NCBI RefSeq assembly: GCF_047470865.1
Contig: NZ_JAZDRH010000001.1
Span: forward strand, 1 to 64,000
From: JAZDRH01 sp047470865
GTDB lineage: Bacteria > Pseudomonadota > Gammaproteobacteria > Pseudomonadales > Pseudomonadaceae
DNA length: 64,000 bases
Reading direction: 5' to 3'
How positions within the stretch are numbered: position 1 is the first letter of the stretch; every line of letters starts with the position of its first letter. A model generated the notes under the pieces. The model was given only the letters and a program-made list of their open reading frames with translations. It was not told the origin of the DNA and searched no databases. Position numbers and translations under genes: made by a program. Positions 10,101 through 18,254 of the stretch are shown piece after piece.

Positions 10101-10960
10101 ACAGTTTTTAGGCTGGAGGTTGCCAAGTTAATAACTAGCTCTGGAACTTGCGTGCAGATATCTTTGTGATTACCTAGGAAACGTGCCAAGCACACTTGAC
10201 CTGGTGCGCTGAGTTGTTTAGGTAGCTGTTTAAACAATTCAATATGTTGCGTAATGTAGCTATCTACGTCCGTGAGCTTAAAGAAATGATCTAAACGGTC
10301 TAGGTAGTAAGGAGAGTCTATATTGCGACGGTCAAAAAGCATGTTTAATACAAGCTCTGCTGTATTGCTTTGTTCACTGGCTAAGAGATCATGTAGCTTT
10401 TGTACTGTCCAGCGTCCACGTACTTGTTGAAATTGACTATCTTTAATGTTGTGTAACTCAGTGCTTAAGCCATCAAGCACTAAATAGAGGAACCACAAAG
10501 GGACAAGGGGGCAGCTGATGCTGGTATTCCGCCCGCCACAGATGGCTGCTAGTACTTTAGCAAAGCGAATAATTTGCTCATCGGTAAAATCTTTGCTCCA
10601 CAGCGTATAAAAGCGTTGGCGAGCTGAGCTGGTTTTTTGAATAAATTTGCGAATTTCTTTTGCAGATATGTCATGGTGGCTATACCAATACGAAACGCAT
10701 CCAGGATTATCAATTAAGACAATGCCTAAGGTGTCTTGCTGTGATTCAAGTTCAACCAAAATGCCGCTGTCATTGCCTTGTAATATGAAATCAATAATGC
10801 GGGCAGGGTATTGCTCATTAATACGCGCTAATGGCACAAAAGCATCCACCAGTACTTCATATTGAACGGCTGGCTTGCCTTCAAACAGTTTGCTCAACTT
10901 AGATAGCAACCCAGTAGTGCCCATAAGTTCGTCGTATACTTTTTGTAGATTGGTTGACAT
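7172..10960 (-). CDS. DUF4132 protein (MolR/YehI-like)
   Basis: 1262-aa protein of the DUF4132 family, named MolR or YehI in E. coli; its molecular function is unknown. Residues about 240-370 and 590-690 look like HEAT-type helical repeats. The C-terminal third holds the conserved blocks RTIPTAG, FRPTEDG and a terminal PEWKKKGLW typical of the family. There is no signal peptide and no obvious catalytic motif. It precedes the MoxR/VWA genes as in E. coli, so it may recruit or scaffold the client of that ATPase. The ATG at 10960 has only a weak GAG upstream. A second, shorter copy lies immediately upstream. Confidence 0.88.
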   Translation of the reverse strand: MSTNLQKVYDELMGTTGLLSKLSKLFEGKPAVQYEVLVDAFVPLARINEQYPARIIDFILQGNDSGILVELESQQDTLGIVLIDNPGCVSYWYSHHDISAKEIRKFIQKTSSARQRFYTLWSKDFTDEQIIRFAKVLAAICGGRNTSISCPLVPLWFLYLVLDGLSTELHNIKDSQFQQVRGRWTVQKLHDLLASEQSNTAELVLNMLFDRRNIDSPYYLDRLDHFFKLTDVDSYITQHIELFKQLPKQLSAPGQVCLARFLGNHKDICTQVPELVINLATSSLKTVRSEAEGLLSVLDAEILFEPLKEALFNGDSKQRVFAANLIARKAENKALLEQALEQEKTKTVVAAIESALARFDSIDSASTMESLEIPPFAPIAEVELPEAKVAEILQQNYNEMLEEARLRAESEAQENETREKRHQYHWAQDNYRRLKRENAIDYAQLAAFLNGKGNISKRSGHDLRIIEYKNRISSLPEYSALHHLRTQLVNSTAKHISLWQVFRQGTTFAQFDLRATAQALTAVGAPNAKRLIADYFLSSSYYNPFEDFNNKDLVWPFFAENTELLDEALKLRPSQNNNQNRYYEFSEACAIQILEQFPSLPAHYVPRILELALGEGKSLRPIAQATLESIPNIHLRAEEALASSKQEIRITAAEWLARLNQPSSCVALNVALKKEKRETVRAALLTALEALGEDISAYLSPKVLQQEAETGLKAKLPTSFAWFDFSLIPALTWENGKAVAPAIIQWWIVLAVKLKDPSGNALLQRYVGLLSKDSQKKLGSFLLHTFIAQDTRHPSLEEAMAEAQQSAPQRLANYQSGFKRYPEYYAKYEHFTLEDTIEEIKREVLSRYLGSATSDKGMLALCSGIEGHVAVTAVRQFMRDHYPRYNQIMAMLMGIGNSNDPLIIQLLLSISRRYRTNAVQEKARELITAIAQRNGWTPDELADRTIPTAGMDETGVISLDYGERVFTARMDDKYKFVLLNPEGKEIKALPEPRKTEDADLVKDAKKLLSNSKKELKQVIELQSARLFEAMCAERLWSAADWKEYLFAHPVMNPLIQRLVWLEVDTDGNLLTSFRPTEDGSLINVEDDEVELAENSQLKLAHAALLEAELSKAWLAHFKDYKVKPLFAQMINSIPDISKNTTGLIEDRKGWVTDTFTLRGVLTKMGYKRSDAEDAGSFDHYSKAFDSLGLYINIHFSGSYVPEENIPAVLYSLSFANGRSWSAQEVALKDIPPILLAEGYADYLAVAAACGGFDPEWKKKGLW

Positions 10961-11206
10961 GCGTTGGTCTCGTTAATTGGCTAGCTAGTGCTAAATCAAA
11001 ATGCGCGCTCTGTAGCCTGTTTTATCCATAAATAACAGCATTGTGTAATGCGTTAGCTTAGTTTACAAAGTCTAGCGACATATTGTGTCGTATCAGTAAA
11101 TACCAGTATATGACAGATATCTGACGGCTAGGTTGCAGCTTAAAAACAGTATTATGAAATGTGACGTATTTAGCTAACATTGTTCGTTAATTGTTGCGTT
11201 TATGCA

Positions 11207-11223
11207 CTGAAAATAATTTTCAG
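11207..11223. repeat. 17-bp perfect palindrome
   Basis: CTGAAAATAATTTTCAG is a 7-3-7 inverted repeat in the 273-bp gap between the two DUF4132 genes, 11 bases after the stop of the upstream copy. The stem is AT-rich and no T-run follows, so it is a poor terminator. It may be a protein-binding site or chance. Confidence 0.3.
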
Positions 11224-11233
11224 CTAGATAGGG

Positions 11234-13879
11234 TTAATGGATAGCTTTACTGCTAAGAAAATCATTTAACCTAGATAAGTGCTCATAATCAGCATAACAG
11301 CGCGCTAAAAAAGGGCGTGGAACTTCAGCTAAAGCTAAGGCTCTAGCATCATTTACTCGATGAAAACGTAATTTATCTAAGGTTGATGGAATGTAGGAGC
11401 TGTATCCTACAGTACCAGTGATAGATGCACAGAGATTGTACTCAAGGTTAGTTAAAGTAAATTCAAAATTATTGTACAGATGGGGTGTTTCCTCATAATC
11501 TTGAGTAGATAAATAATTAAAGGCATCTAGGTAGTAGGTTATTGTGCCTTTTAAATGATTAACTTGCGTTTGGCTAAGATCTAAATCCGCTGGTAGCACA
11601 GGGTGTAATTGATTAAATAAAGGGAGGGTTTTGTAGTCGATAAAGTGCTGTTGCCATGCGTTTGCATCCTCAATTGATAGCAGATCCGCATGAGCTATCG
11701 TGATGATTTGCTCAGGTGCAAGCTCTAGTTCATCATCATTGAGATTCAGCAAACAGCCATCTTCAGTCGGGCGAAAACTCTGTATGTTCTGCTGGTCATC
11801 TGTGGCTAGCCAAATCACACGTTTAACCAGTAAACGCATAATTGGGTGTTGTAAATAATCACGTTGCCAATCGCTAAATAGCCACTGTCGTGCATTCATG
11901 GCGGCGTTGGCTAAGCGCTTGCTTTGTAAAGCCAATGTATCTTGAAGTTCTTCTTTTAAGGCTTTGAAGGTTTTGCGGGTTTCTTTAATAATTTCAGGAT
12001 TATCAAGCTTGCGCGCACTAGGTAAGGTTTTAAGTTGTTTTCCTTCAGGCGTATAGAGTAGAAACTCACCACTATCACTGAGTTTAGCGCTTAGCTGACG
12101 AGTATCATAATCTAGCGTCAAAGTGCCATTCTCATCTAAGCCCGCTGTAGGAATAGTGCGATCTTGTAATTCTAACTCAGTCCATTGTTTGCGTTCAGCA
12201 ATAGCTAGTATTAGCTTGTTAGCCGTGTTGCGTAGTATGGCTGTACGATTGTTACGCGCCTCATGAATAATCCATTGAATGCTACGCAGATCATCTTTAT
12301 TAGCCAAGGCCAACAGCAGGCTTTCAATGCTACTCCGACGTTGATAATGTTGTGCTGTAAATCGTTGCACAAGAGGTACTAATGTCAACCCATCTATGCC
12401 GCTAATGAGTGCTAGCATGCCTTTTGCATCGCTGGCAGAACCTGCATAGCGCTGCATAATGTGTTTGATGTGTGTTTGTCGGCAGTGTTCTAAGGTAATA
12501 CCAGCGTTAGCCAATTCTGTAGCAGAGTAGTGGCGTTGGTAATATTGAAAATCCTGCTGAGCAAGTGTGGCTGCCTCTATACTGGCTTCAGTATAACTTG
12601 GTCCGCGTGTGTCCTCATGAATATAGCTGTGCAGTACATAAAGCCCTAACTGCTCAGCACTGGCTGGGCTGAGTAAATTAAGATAACGCTGTAATAAGCC
12701 TTCACTGGAAGGGGATTTTAATTTAACCGCAAGTACCACCCACCATTGCGCAATAGCTGGCGCTACAGCAGTACCATCCTGCCAAGTAAGAGTATGAATA
12801 AGATCTAGATTAAACCAGCTCATACTGACAGGCGGCTTAGTTGTTAAACCTTTGTTGGCTTCACTGAGTAAAACATCAGGGTTAAGGTAGTATTTAATAT
12901 CCGCGCCTTGTTTTTCAAGCGCTGTTAGTAACACTGCTTTCACCGTTTCGCGTTTTTCTATTTTTAGTTGCTGTTCAATTAAGGTGAGAGCTTGTGGGCT
13001 ATGTAATGTGCTTAACCAATGCGCCATACTTAAGCGCACATCTTGTTTGCTAGAGGCTAAGCCTTCAGCAATATAGGCATATTTTTCAGCTGTATCTTTA
13101 AGTCGTTGTTGGGCCAGCAGCGCTATTGATTTTTTACCTGAAAGCGCATCACTTTTTAGCACAGGTAGAAATTGCTCTGGTAGCCTAGGCAGCATGCACA
13201 GTAAACGCATAGCACTGCGCTTGTTAGGCTCAAAGTACTGACACAATAGATGGTGCTCACCTATACCTAGCGCTTCTTCTAAAAATGCAAGATTCTCAGC
13301 AAAGAAGGGCCACACTAATTCATGATTATCATAATAACTCAGCTCATAGGTATTAGATTGATGCAAGAAACGCTCGGCTAAATAGTATTTAGCATGGTGG
13401 AAGCCAAAACGCTCAAAAGCCTCAGCTAGTTGACGTAGTTCAGTGGTAAAGAAAAAATGCCCCAGTTCAATTTGGCTATACTCATAACGGCTAAACTTGG
13501 CAGGGTTGGTTTGCAGTTGTGTTAGGCGCAATAAATGTAATAAATCTATTTCTTCGCAAAGGAAGTGATACAGAAAATGCCCTTCAAGTACTGTGGAATC
13601 GACCTTGGGTAGGTCATTAGATTTTAGATTAAGGCAGTCAATGAATTGCTGATAATGCGCACGCGTAACTTTTTTCAATTCAGGGTCGGGTTGATCCATA
13701 TTTTCTAGAATATAGACGGCGTTATTGTCGGTTTGGGCTATTTTTTGTAGTGTTTCAAGGCGCTGTTCTAATTCTTTTTGCTGACTTATATGAAATTGCC
13801 AAAGTTTGTCAGTACAGTTCTCCGATAGGGGCACAAACTCAATGGCTTTAAACGAAGGAATATACTGATTCAGTGACAT
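11234..13879 (-). CDS. Second, shortened DUF4132 paralogue
   Basis: 881-aa paralogue of the 1262-aa DUF4132 protein downstream. It aligns with the last ~800 residues of the long copy and shares blocks such as LVWPFFAEN, LASSKQ, KREVTV-like KRETV, TAVAPAI and SFRPTEDG, but it lacks the first ~400 residues. It also lacks the conserved C-terminal Trp/Lys-rich end and finishes in an unrelated tail. The reading frame is intact over 2.6 kb, so this is a diverged duplicate under selection rather than a pseudogene. It probably forms an operon with the long copy, or has its own promoter in the gap at 13880-13986. Function unknown. Confidence 0.82.
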   Translation of the reverse strand: MSLNQYIPSFKAIEFVPLSENCTDKLWQFHISQQKELEQRLETLQKIAQTDNNAVYILENMDQPDPELKKVTRAHYQQFIDCLNLKSNDLPKVDSTVLEGHFLYHFLCEEIDLLHLLRLTQLQTNPAKFSRYEYSQIELGHFFFTTELRQLAEAFERFGFHHAKYYLAERFLHQSNTYELSYYDNHELVWPFFAENLAFLEEALGIGEHHLLCQYFEPNKRSAMRLLCMLPRLPEQFLPVLKSDALSGKKSIALLAQQRLKDTAEKYAYIAEGLASSKQDVRLSMAHWLSTLHSPQALTLIEQQLKIEKRETVKAVLLTALEKQGADIKYYLNPDVLLSEANKGLTTKPPVSMSWFNLDLIHTLTWQDGTAVAPAIAQWWVVLAVKLKSPSSEGLLQRYLNLLSPASAEQLGLYVLHSYIHEDTRGPSYTEASIEAATLAQQDFQYYQRHYSATELANAGITLEHCRQTHIKHIMQRYAGSASDAKGMLALISGIDGLTLVPLVQRFTAQHYQRRSSIESLLLALANKDDLRSIQWIIHEARNNRTAILRNTANKLILAIAERKQWTELELQDRTIPTAGLDENGTLTLDYDTRQLSAKLSDSGEFLLYTPEGKQLKTLPSARKLDNPEIIKETRKTFKALKEELQDTLALQSKRLANAAMNARQWLFSDWQRDYLQHPIMRLLVKRVIWLATDDQQNIQSFRPTEDGCLLNLNDDELELAPEQIITIAHADLLSIEDANAWQQHFIDYKTLPLFNQLHPVLPADLDLSQTQVNHLKGTITYYLDAFNYLSTQDYEETPHLYNNFEFTLTNLEYNLCASITGTVGYSSYIPSTLDKLRFHRVNDARALALAEVPRPFLARCYADYEHLSRLNDFLSSKAIH

Positions 13880-13986
13880 GGATAACGTCCTTTTCTATTT
13901 AATAATGTTAACTATAAAAAAATGATTTTTGTTGAGTAGAATACTAAGCATTATGCGCTATTAAAGTAATAGTTTAGGACATATAT

Positions 13987-14451
13987 ATGATAAAAATTCG
14001 TTATGCTTGTGTAGATGATATAAAACATATTGAGTATCTATATCATCAGCTATTTTGTCATGGCGCTGCATTGCAACCATTCTATCTACAAGAAGCACAG
14101 CAAGATGTAAGCTTTATCAAAGAGACTATTTTGGCTCCCAATAGTGATATTTTGCTTGCCGTACAAGCGTCCAATATTATTGGTTTTGCTGTGCTGCAGT
14201 TGCAAAAAACCTTACCGTATAAGTGTCTAGTGCCTCATCAGTATGTTTATCTTATAGATTTTATAATCGACCAGAATGTGCGTAACCAAGGCATAGGGCA
14301 AACACTCTTTGAGTCGGTACTAGATTGGGGCAAACAACGTGGAGCTGAGTATTTAGAGTTATCCACGCAAGCAGAAAATACTAAAGCGCAAGGCTTCTAT
14401 GAACGTAATAACATGGCAGTAGCGACACTAACCTATCGCTATAGGTTTTAA
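13987..14451 (+). CDS. GNAT-family N-acetyltransferase
   Basis: 154-aa single-domain GNAT acetyltransferase. The acetyl-CoA pyrophosphate loop is seen as VRNQGIG (98-104), with the usual later N131 and GFYE (136-139). The substrate cannot be told from sequence. It is transcribed divergently from the DUF4132 genes and away from them, so it is probably not part of that cluster. The ATG at 13987 is preceded by AGGA at a somewhat long distance. No signal peptide; cytoplasmic. Confidence 0.88.
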   Translation: MIKIRYACVDDIKHIEYLYHQLFCHGAALQPFYLQEAQQDVSFIKETILAPNSDILLAVQASNIIGFAVLQLQKTLPYKCLVPHQYVYLIDFIIDQNVRNQGIGQTLFESVLDWGKQRGAEYLELSTQAENTKAQGFYERNNMAVATLTYRYRF

Positions 14452-14487
14452 ACTAGTATTTAAAATTCAAATACAGGGAGCAACACA

Positions 14488-14868
14488 ATGTCAGTGCAGA
14501 AAATAGTGCTACTAATAAGCGTATTAGGGGTAGCGGCATGCTCTACAACAGTTCAAAAACAAAAGCCTTATATTGACTATGCCAATGACCAGCTTATTGC
14601 ACAGCTTCAAGAAAGCTATCCTATGATTAAGGTGAATCATGCTTTTATTGGTAAAAAATCAGCAAAAGCAGAAGCCGAACAATGGCAAATGATTTGCGGT
14701 AACCTTGATGCGCAAACCAGTTCTGGACCTTGGCTTAAGCAAAAGCGCTTTTATATTTTTGTTGATGGAGCTGAAATAGCTCAATTATCTGCAGAGCAAG
14801 CGGTAATTGATGATCCTCAGTCTGACGCTTTTCATGAGGAGGAATGGCAAGAATTTTGCCAAAAGTAA
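14488..14868 (+). CDS. Small lipoprotein, unknown function
   Basis: 126-aa predicted lipoprotein. A short basic start, a hydrophobic stretch and a lipobox ending at C18 (VAAC) mark it for lipid attachment. The mature part is polar with one further cysteine pair (one central, one near the C-terminus) that could form a disulfide in the periplasm. I do not recognise the family. AGGGAG lies eight bases before the ATG. It follows the GNAT gene by 36 bp and may be co-transcribed. It ends at a strong hairpin shared with the convergent membrane-protein gene. Confidence 0.75.
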   Translation: MSVQKIVLLISVLGVAACSTTVQKQKPYIDYANDQLIAQLQESYPMIKVNHAFIGKKSAKAEAEQWQMICGNLDAQTSSGPWLKQKRFYIFVDGAEIAQLSAEQAVIDDPQSDAFHEEEWQEFCQK

Positions 14869-14895
14869 CAGGTACTCGCAGATAGCGAGTACCTG
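14869..14895. terminator. Bidirectional hairpin between convergent genes
   Basis: A perfect 11-bp stem (CAGGTACTCGC, 14869-14879, with its complement at 14885-14895) closes a 5-base loop between two converging genes. The T-run is poor on the plus strand and short on the minus strand, so termination strength is uncertain. Confidence 0.65.
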
Positions 14896-14904
14896 AAAGC
14901 GAGC

Positions 14905-15498
14905 TTAATCTGCTTGGTTTTGTGCTTTTTCAAAAGCACTTATACCGCTGACTAGGCTAAATAAAGTGAATGCGCTAAATAGCAGCTCAAAACCGATTAA
15001 AAAGGTAATCATGCTTGCTGCAGTAGCAGGTGGCGAGGAAAATAGAATATAGCCAATAAAAAAGTTCATTAAGCCTAATAAAAGCTGCAACCAACCATCG
15101 GTATTTTTTATTCGTTGTAAACCCGCAGTGATGCGTAAAACACCTGCCAGAATAAAAACAACCGCTAAAATAATACCTAAGGCTGCCATACCTTTTAATG
15201 GATCGGTAAAGAAAATATATCCAATTAATAAATAGCCAATAGCCAGTACAGTGGCAGCAATTTTTGTTGGACCACCTAGCAAACTATTAGTCAGCACACC
15301 AAGAAGAAAAGTAGTCGCACTAATGAGCATGGACACGCCAATTATAATGCCGATAATTGAACCAGAAAGTAGAGGGTTAAGTAGACAGGAAATACCCGTT
15401 AACAGAAAAATAATAGCTGCTATACGCAAGAGTTTTTTCTGTCTGGCAATAATCTCGGGCTTAAGCTGTAATCTTTGTAAACGAGAGATATTTAACAT
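14905..15498 (-). CDS. HdeD/DUF308-family membrane protein
   Basis: 197-aa inner-membrane protein with about six hydrophobic helices (roughly residues 25-45, 48-68, 78-98, 102-122, 134-155 and 163-188) after a basic N-terminus. The Gly/Ile/Leu-rich helices and overall length fit the HdeD (DUF308) family. E. coli HdeD is linked to acid resistance, but most members are uncharacterised, so no role is assigned here. The ATG at 15498 follows AGGA with a 7-base spacer. It stands alone, convergent with the lipoprotein gene. Confidence 0.82.
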   Translation of the reverse strand: MLNISRLQRLQLKPEIIARQKKLLRIAAIIFLLTGISCLLNPLLSGSIIGIIIGVSMLISATTFLLGVLTNSLLGGPTKIAATVLAIGYLLIGYIFFTDPLKGMAALGIILAVVFILAGVLRITAGLQRIKNTDGWLQLLLGLMNFFIGYILFSSPPATAASMITFLIGFELLFSAFTLFSLVSGISAFEKAQNQAD

Positions 15499-15606
15499 TG
15501 TGCATTCCTAATTTCATCTAAGTATTAAAATAAATGTACACCTTTGCTGAATAAACTACTAAGCTACAATTGCAACAAGATTTATTCAGCTGGAAGCGAT
15601 AGGCTC

Positions 15607-15634
15607 TTGAATCTTTGCAAAAAATCCGTAAAAT
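15607..15634 (+). promoter_or_regulatory. Sigma-70 promoter of the tRNA-Asn gene
   Basis: TTGAAT (15607-15612) and TAAAAT (15629-15634) are separated by 16 bases and lie about 45 bases before the mature tRNA 5' end. Confidence 0.55.
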
Positions 15635-15679
15635 CTATTTTCGTTATGTCAATAGCAGCTAAGCTTGAGATAGAGAAAT

Positions 15680-15754
<75 letters not shown>

Positions 15755-16021
15755 AATAAAATTTTGCTTTCCTTATATGTTCAAAAAATTTAAGTGAGTA
15801 AGATATTTTTATTTATAATTTATTTTTATCTAATAAGTCTATACGATTTTTATTTTTAGAATAATATTTTTATAAAACAAGTGATAGTGTTTCTCGCAAT
15901 ATAAAATTTTATTTAAATACGAAAGTAGCTCTAGAACTCGCTACAAAAAGCTTAAGCGTCAAAGATTGAATTAATATTGAGCTAGCATCAATTCATTAAA
16001 CCTGTTGCGCTCAGCTCTTGA

Positions 16022-16174
16022 ATCTGCCTTGAAATTACTTTATTGAGTGTAGAAAATTACAGTGTAAAATCTAGGTCAAAAAATAATTTAGGTGTTATTT
16101 TCTCAGGTATTGATTTTGACTCAAGCGCACCATGGGAGACTAATATTGTAGAGGATCATAAAAATAGCACTTAG
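16022..16174 (+). pseudogene. Possible gene remnant
   Basis: A 50-codon frame opens after a stop at 16019-16021 and has no start codon at its head. Its second half reads like a folded protein (GVIFSGIDFDSS, then APWETN). It could be the 3' end of a disrupted gene. I do not recognise it, and chance is a real alternative. Confidence 0.2.
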
Positions 16175-16192
16175 TCTTTTAAAAAATTTTTT

Positions 16193-16225
16193 ATTCACTA
16201 TAAACTATAAAAAAGTATAGTGAAT
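16193..16225. repeat. Inverted repeat in AT-rich gap
   Basis: ATTCACTATA (16193-16202) is exactly repeated in inverse orientation at 16216-16225 around a 13-base loop. On the minus strand it is followed by an A-run then a T-run. It might be a weak terminator or an operator upstream of the DUF4377 lipoprotein gene. Confidence 0.3.
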
Positions 16226-16354
16226 GTAAATAATTATTAACTGCTTTTTGGATGATTTTGTTTGACTTAATTCAGTTTTTTGAAAATAGCTAGCTGTTAT
16301 GCTAAAGGCAGTTATACGTTTAACGATAGTTGGCATACCGCCAAGAGAGTTCCT

Positions 16355-16678
16355 ATGTTGAAAAAAAATATTGTATGGCCTTTTGTTGCACTTGCGCTAG
16401 TTGCTTGTGCGCAAACACCTAGTAAAGACGTTGCAACAACTAGGGTGGTTTATGTGCAAGATAAGCTTGTTGATTGTATAGGTGTTGGTCCTATGAAGTG
16501 CTTGAAAATGCGATTTGAAGATGAAGACGAGTGGTTTAACTCTTACTCGGGCATTGAAGGCTTTTCCTATCAGGAAGGTAGGGCGTATAAGCTAAAAGTA
16601 ACACTTAAATCTGAGAGTACGCCACCTGCTGATAGCTCTTCTCTACGCTATATTTTTGTTGAAGAATTAGCAGATTAA
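16355..16678 (+). CDS. DUF4377-type lipoprotein
   Basis: 107-aa predicted lipoprotein with a lipobox ending at C18 (LVAC). The mature part has the DUF4377 pattern: a DC-x-GVGP-x-KCL block, a central Trp, then IEGF and a Tyr-rich strand ending near the C-terminus. The domain occurs in small envelope proteins, often near HslJ-like proteins, and its role is unknown. The ATG at 16355 has an AGAGAG site; the longer frame from 16280 would place the signal peptide internally, so it was rejected. It appears to be a single-gene unit after the AT-rich gap. Confidence 0.78.
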   Translation: MLKKNIVWPFVALALVACAQTPSKDVATTRVVYVQDKLVDCIGVGPMKCLKMRFEDEDEWFNSYSGIEGFSYQEGRAYKLKVTLKSESTPPADSSSLRYIFVEELAD

Positions 16679-16745
16679 TATTCATTTTAATCGATAGGCA
16701 GCTTGGGTATAGATAGCATATATACATGCAGACAGGGGCGGCTGT

Positions 16746-17252
16746 ATGACATCAAAAGAGATTTTAGGGGCGATATGTGCAAGTATTGTAATAATACTTT
16801 TTGCTTATAAAAATAATAAGACCGAAACCGACTTAACCCATAGCTCCAGCCCGGCCAATTGGCAAGCTAGTGCAAAAAAATCAGATCCTTTTATTGCTAT
16901 AAGTACAGCTCAGTTAATTAAGGAGTCTAACAAAGGGGCTAATATGATCCTTTTTGTTAGCTCTGATAACTGCGGCTATTCTCGTCAGTTTGAACCAGCC
17001 TTACGTAGTTATCTTAAAGCCAATAGTCTGCAGGTAGGTAACCTAAATCTTTCTAAGGAGCGAGGCTATATTGATTTTAATGGGCTCAAAGCCATCTTAG
17101 GTGAAAGGGCAGGTGCCACACCTAGTGTTTATGCTATCCAAAATGGAAAGGTCTCGGAAAGGTTACTAGACAGAGATAATCCTCAAGTAGTAGACGATTT
17201 TTTTCGTCGAAATGCTTATCTAATGCAGTTTAGTCAGAGTGTTGAAGAATAA
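16746..17252 (+). CDS. Membrane-anchored thioredoxin-like protein
   Basis: 168-aa protein with one N-terminal membrane helix (about residues 5-21) and a thioredoxin-like domain outside the cytoplasm. The active-site position reads CGYS, so only one cysteine is present, and a TP dipeptide later fits the cis-proline. This pattern suggests a monothiol or non-redox chaperone role rather than a disulfide reductase. The spacing and length resemble accessory thioredoxin-like proteins, but the family is not certain. A GGGG-rich site lies before the ATG. It lies between two small lipoprotein genes in the same direction with separate gaps. Confidence 0.7.
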   Translation: MTSKEILGAICASIVIILFAYKNNKTETDLTHSSSPANWQASAKKSDPFIAISTAQLIKESNKGANMILFVSSDNCGYSRQFEPALRSYLKANSLQVGNLNLSKERGYIDFNGLKAILGERAGATPSVYAIQNGKVSERLLDRDNPQVVDDFFRRNAYLMQFSQSVEE

Positions 17253-17380
17253 ATAACTGTACTGCTAGGCTGAAGGTAAGTGTTTATATGCTAGTTATTT
17301 CTCAATAAAGTTAATTTAAAAGTATAGTGTTTGTTTTTTATGGCATACTTTTTTAACGATGAATAACTAGGACTTTGAAT

Positions 17381-17929
17381 ATGAAAAAAGTAAAGTATGG
17401 CATATTGCTGGCATTCAGCTTGCTTCTGAGTGCGTGCAGTCTTTTAGAGACAACAACGCCTGTGGTAGAAGGAGGGCATCTTAAAGAACAGGTTAAGGAT
17501 GCTGATTTGTATGGCTTATGGGCTGCCTCCTCGATGGATGATGATCCAATGGAGTTTTTGTTAGTTAAAGTAATGTTTCCAGGTAATAAAGGGTTGGACT
17601 GGTTATATATCAATGACACCAAGGCGAAAGAGGAAACAGAGGGAGTTCAGCATTTCACTTGGAAGGTAGATAGTAAGGCTAAAACCTACACGCAAACCAT
17701 TACTGAACGCACTGTGCGAGAAACTGGGAAAAAAGAGCTGAAAGAAAAACCCAATGTTGTAGAAACAGGGCCTTTAGAGATTATTCAGATTGATGATGAA
17801 ATCGTAGCTGTCAAACTGGTAGGTGATAATCGTCAAATTCCATATATCCGGATGGATGAAGAAATGCTGCGTGATTTTATAACGGACAAAGCAGTAGCCG
17901 ATTATATTTTAGCCAATATGAAAAAATAG
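17381..17929 (+). CDS. Lipoprotein of unknown function
   Basis: 182-aa predicted lipoprotein. The signal sequence ends in a lipobox with C19 (LSAC); the mature part is acidic and lysine-rich with beta-type alternation and no further cysteine. I do not recognise a domain. The ATG at 17381 follows AGGA with an 8-9 base spacer; a TTG two codons earlier is less likely. A hairpin with a T-run lies just after the stop. Confidence 0.75.
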   Translation: MKKVKYGILLAFSLLLSACSLLETTTPVVEGGHLKEQVKDADLYGLWAASSMDDDPMEFLLVKVMFPGNKGLDWLYINDTKAKEETEGVQHFTWKVDSKAKTYTQTITERTVRETGKKELKEKPNVVETGPLEIIQIDDEIVAVKLVGDNRQIPYIRMDEEMLRDFITDKAVADYILANMKK

Positions 17930-17939
17930 TTTAATAGTC

Positions 17940-17981
17940 GCCTTTTAGTCTGTTTTATCTGTATTAATAAAAGGCTATTTT
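17940..17981 (+). terminator. Rho-independent terminator of the lipoprotein gene
   Basis: GCCTTTTA (17940-17947) pairs with TAAAAGGC (17968-17975) and is followed by TATTTT. It starts 11 bases after the upstream stop codon. The loop is long (20 bases), so the hairpin is of moderate strength. Confidence 0.6.
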
Positions 17982-17997
17982 AAGAAAATCGGAAAAT

Positions 17998-18021
17998 GGG
18001 TAGTAGTAAGCACTACTACCC
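17998..18021 (-). terminator. Terminator of the DUF465 gene
   Basis: GGGTAGTAGT (17998-18007) and its exact complement (18012-18021) enclose a 4-base loop. On the minus strand the stem is followed by ATTTTCC, a short T-run. It lies 11 bases past the DUF465 stop. Confidence 0.7.
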
Positions 18022-18032
18022 CTTATGAATAG

Positions 18033-18254
18033 TTAATGTTTACCTGCTTCTTCTTGCAGAATTTTATAAATTTCATCTTTTAGCGCAAGCTTTTCTTTTT
18101 TTAGCTTGGCCACTTCTTGGTTGTATCCTGCGCCATTGGAACCTTCAAGGCGAGCAATTTCATGGTCAAGTGAGTTGTGTTTTTCAAATAACGCGTTATA
18201 GCGAGGGTGAGAGCCTTTCAAGCGGGACATTAAATCGCGGTACTCAGGGAACAT
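18033..18254 (-). CDS. DUF465 (YdcH-family) small protein
   Basis: 73-aa coiled-coil protein of the YdcH/DUF465 family. The family signature is seen in the N-terminal MFPEYRDL start, the following LKxxHPRY block, a central helix with H-x-LDHEI, and a C-terminal lysine-rich helix (KLKKEKLALKDEI). These proteins are abundant and conserved in Proteobacteria but have no agreed function. GGAG precedes the ATG by six bases. Single-gene unit with its own terminator. Confidence 0.88.
   Translation of the reverse strand: MFPEYRDLMSRLKGSHPRYNALFEKHNSLDHEIARLEGSNGAGYNQEVAKLKKEKLALKDEIYKILQEEAGKH

Larger units (their letters stand above)
15755..16354. other. 600-bp AT-rich gap after tRNA-Asn
   Basis: This stretch is clearly more AT-rich than its neighbours and holds no complete gene. 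It contains a short open frame with protein-like composition (16022-16174) and a perfect 10-bp inverted repeat (16193-16202 and 16216-16225). The 3' side of a tRNA gene is a common integration site, so it may be a decayed island, but no integrase or tRNA-end duplication was seen. Confidence 0.45.
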
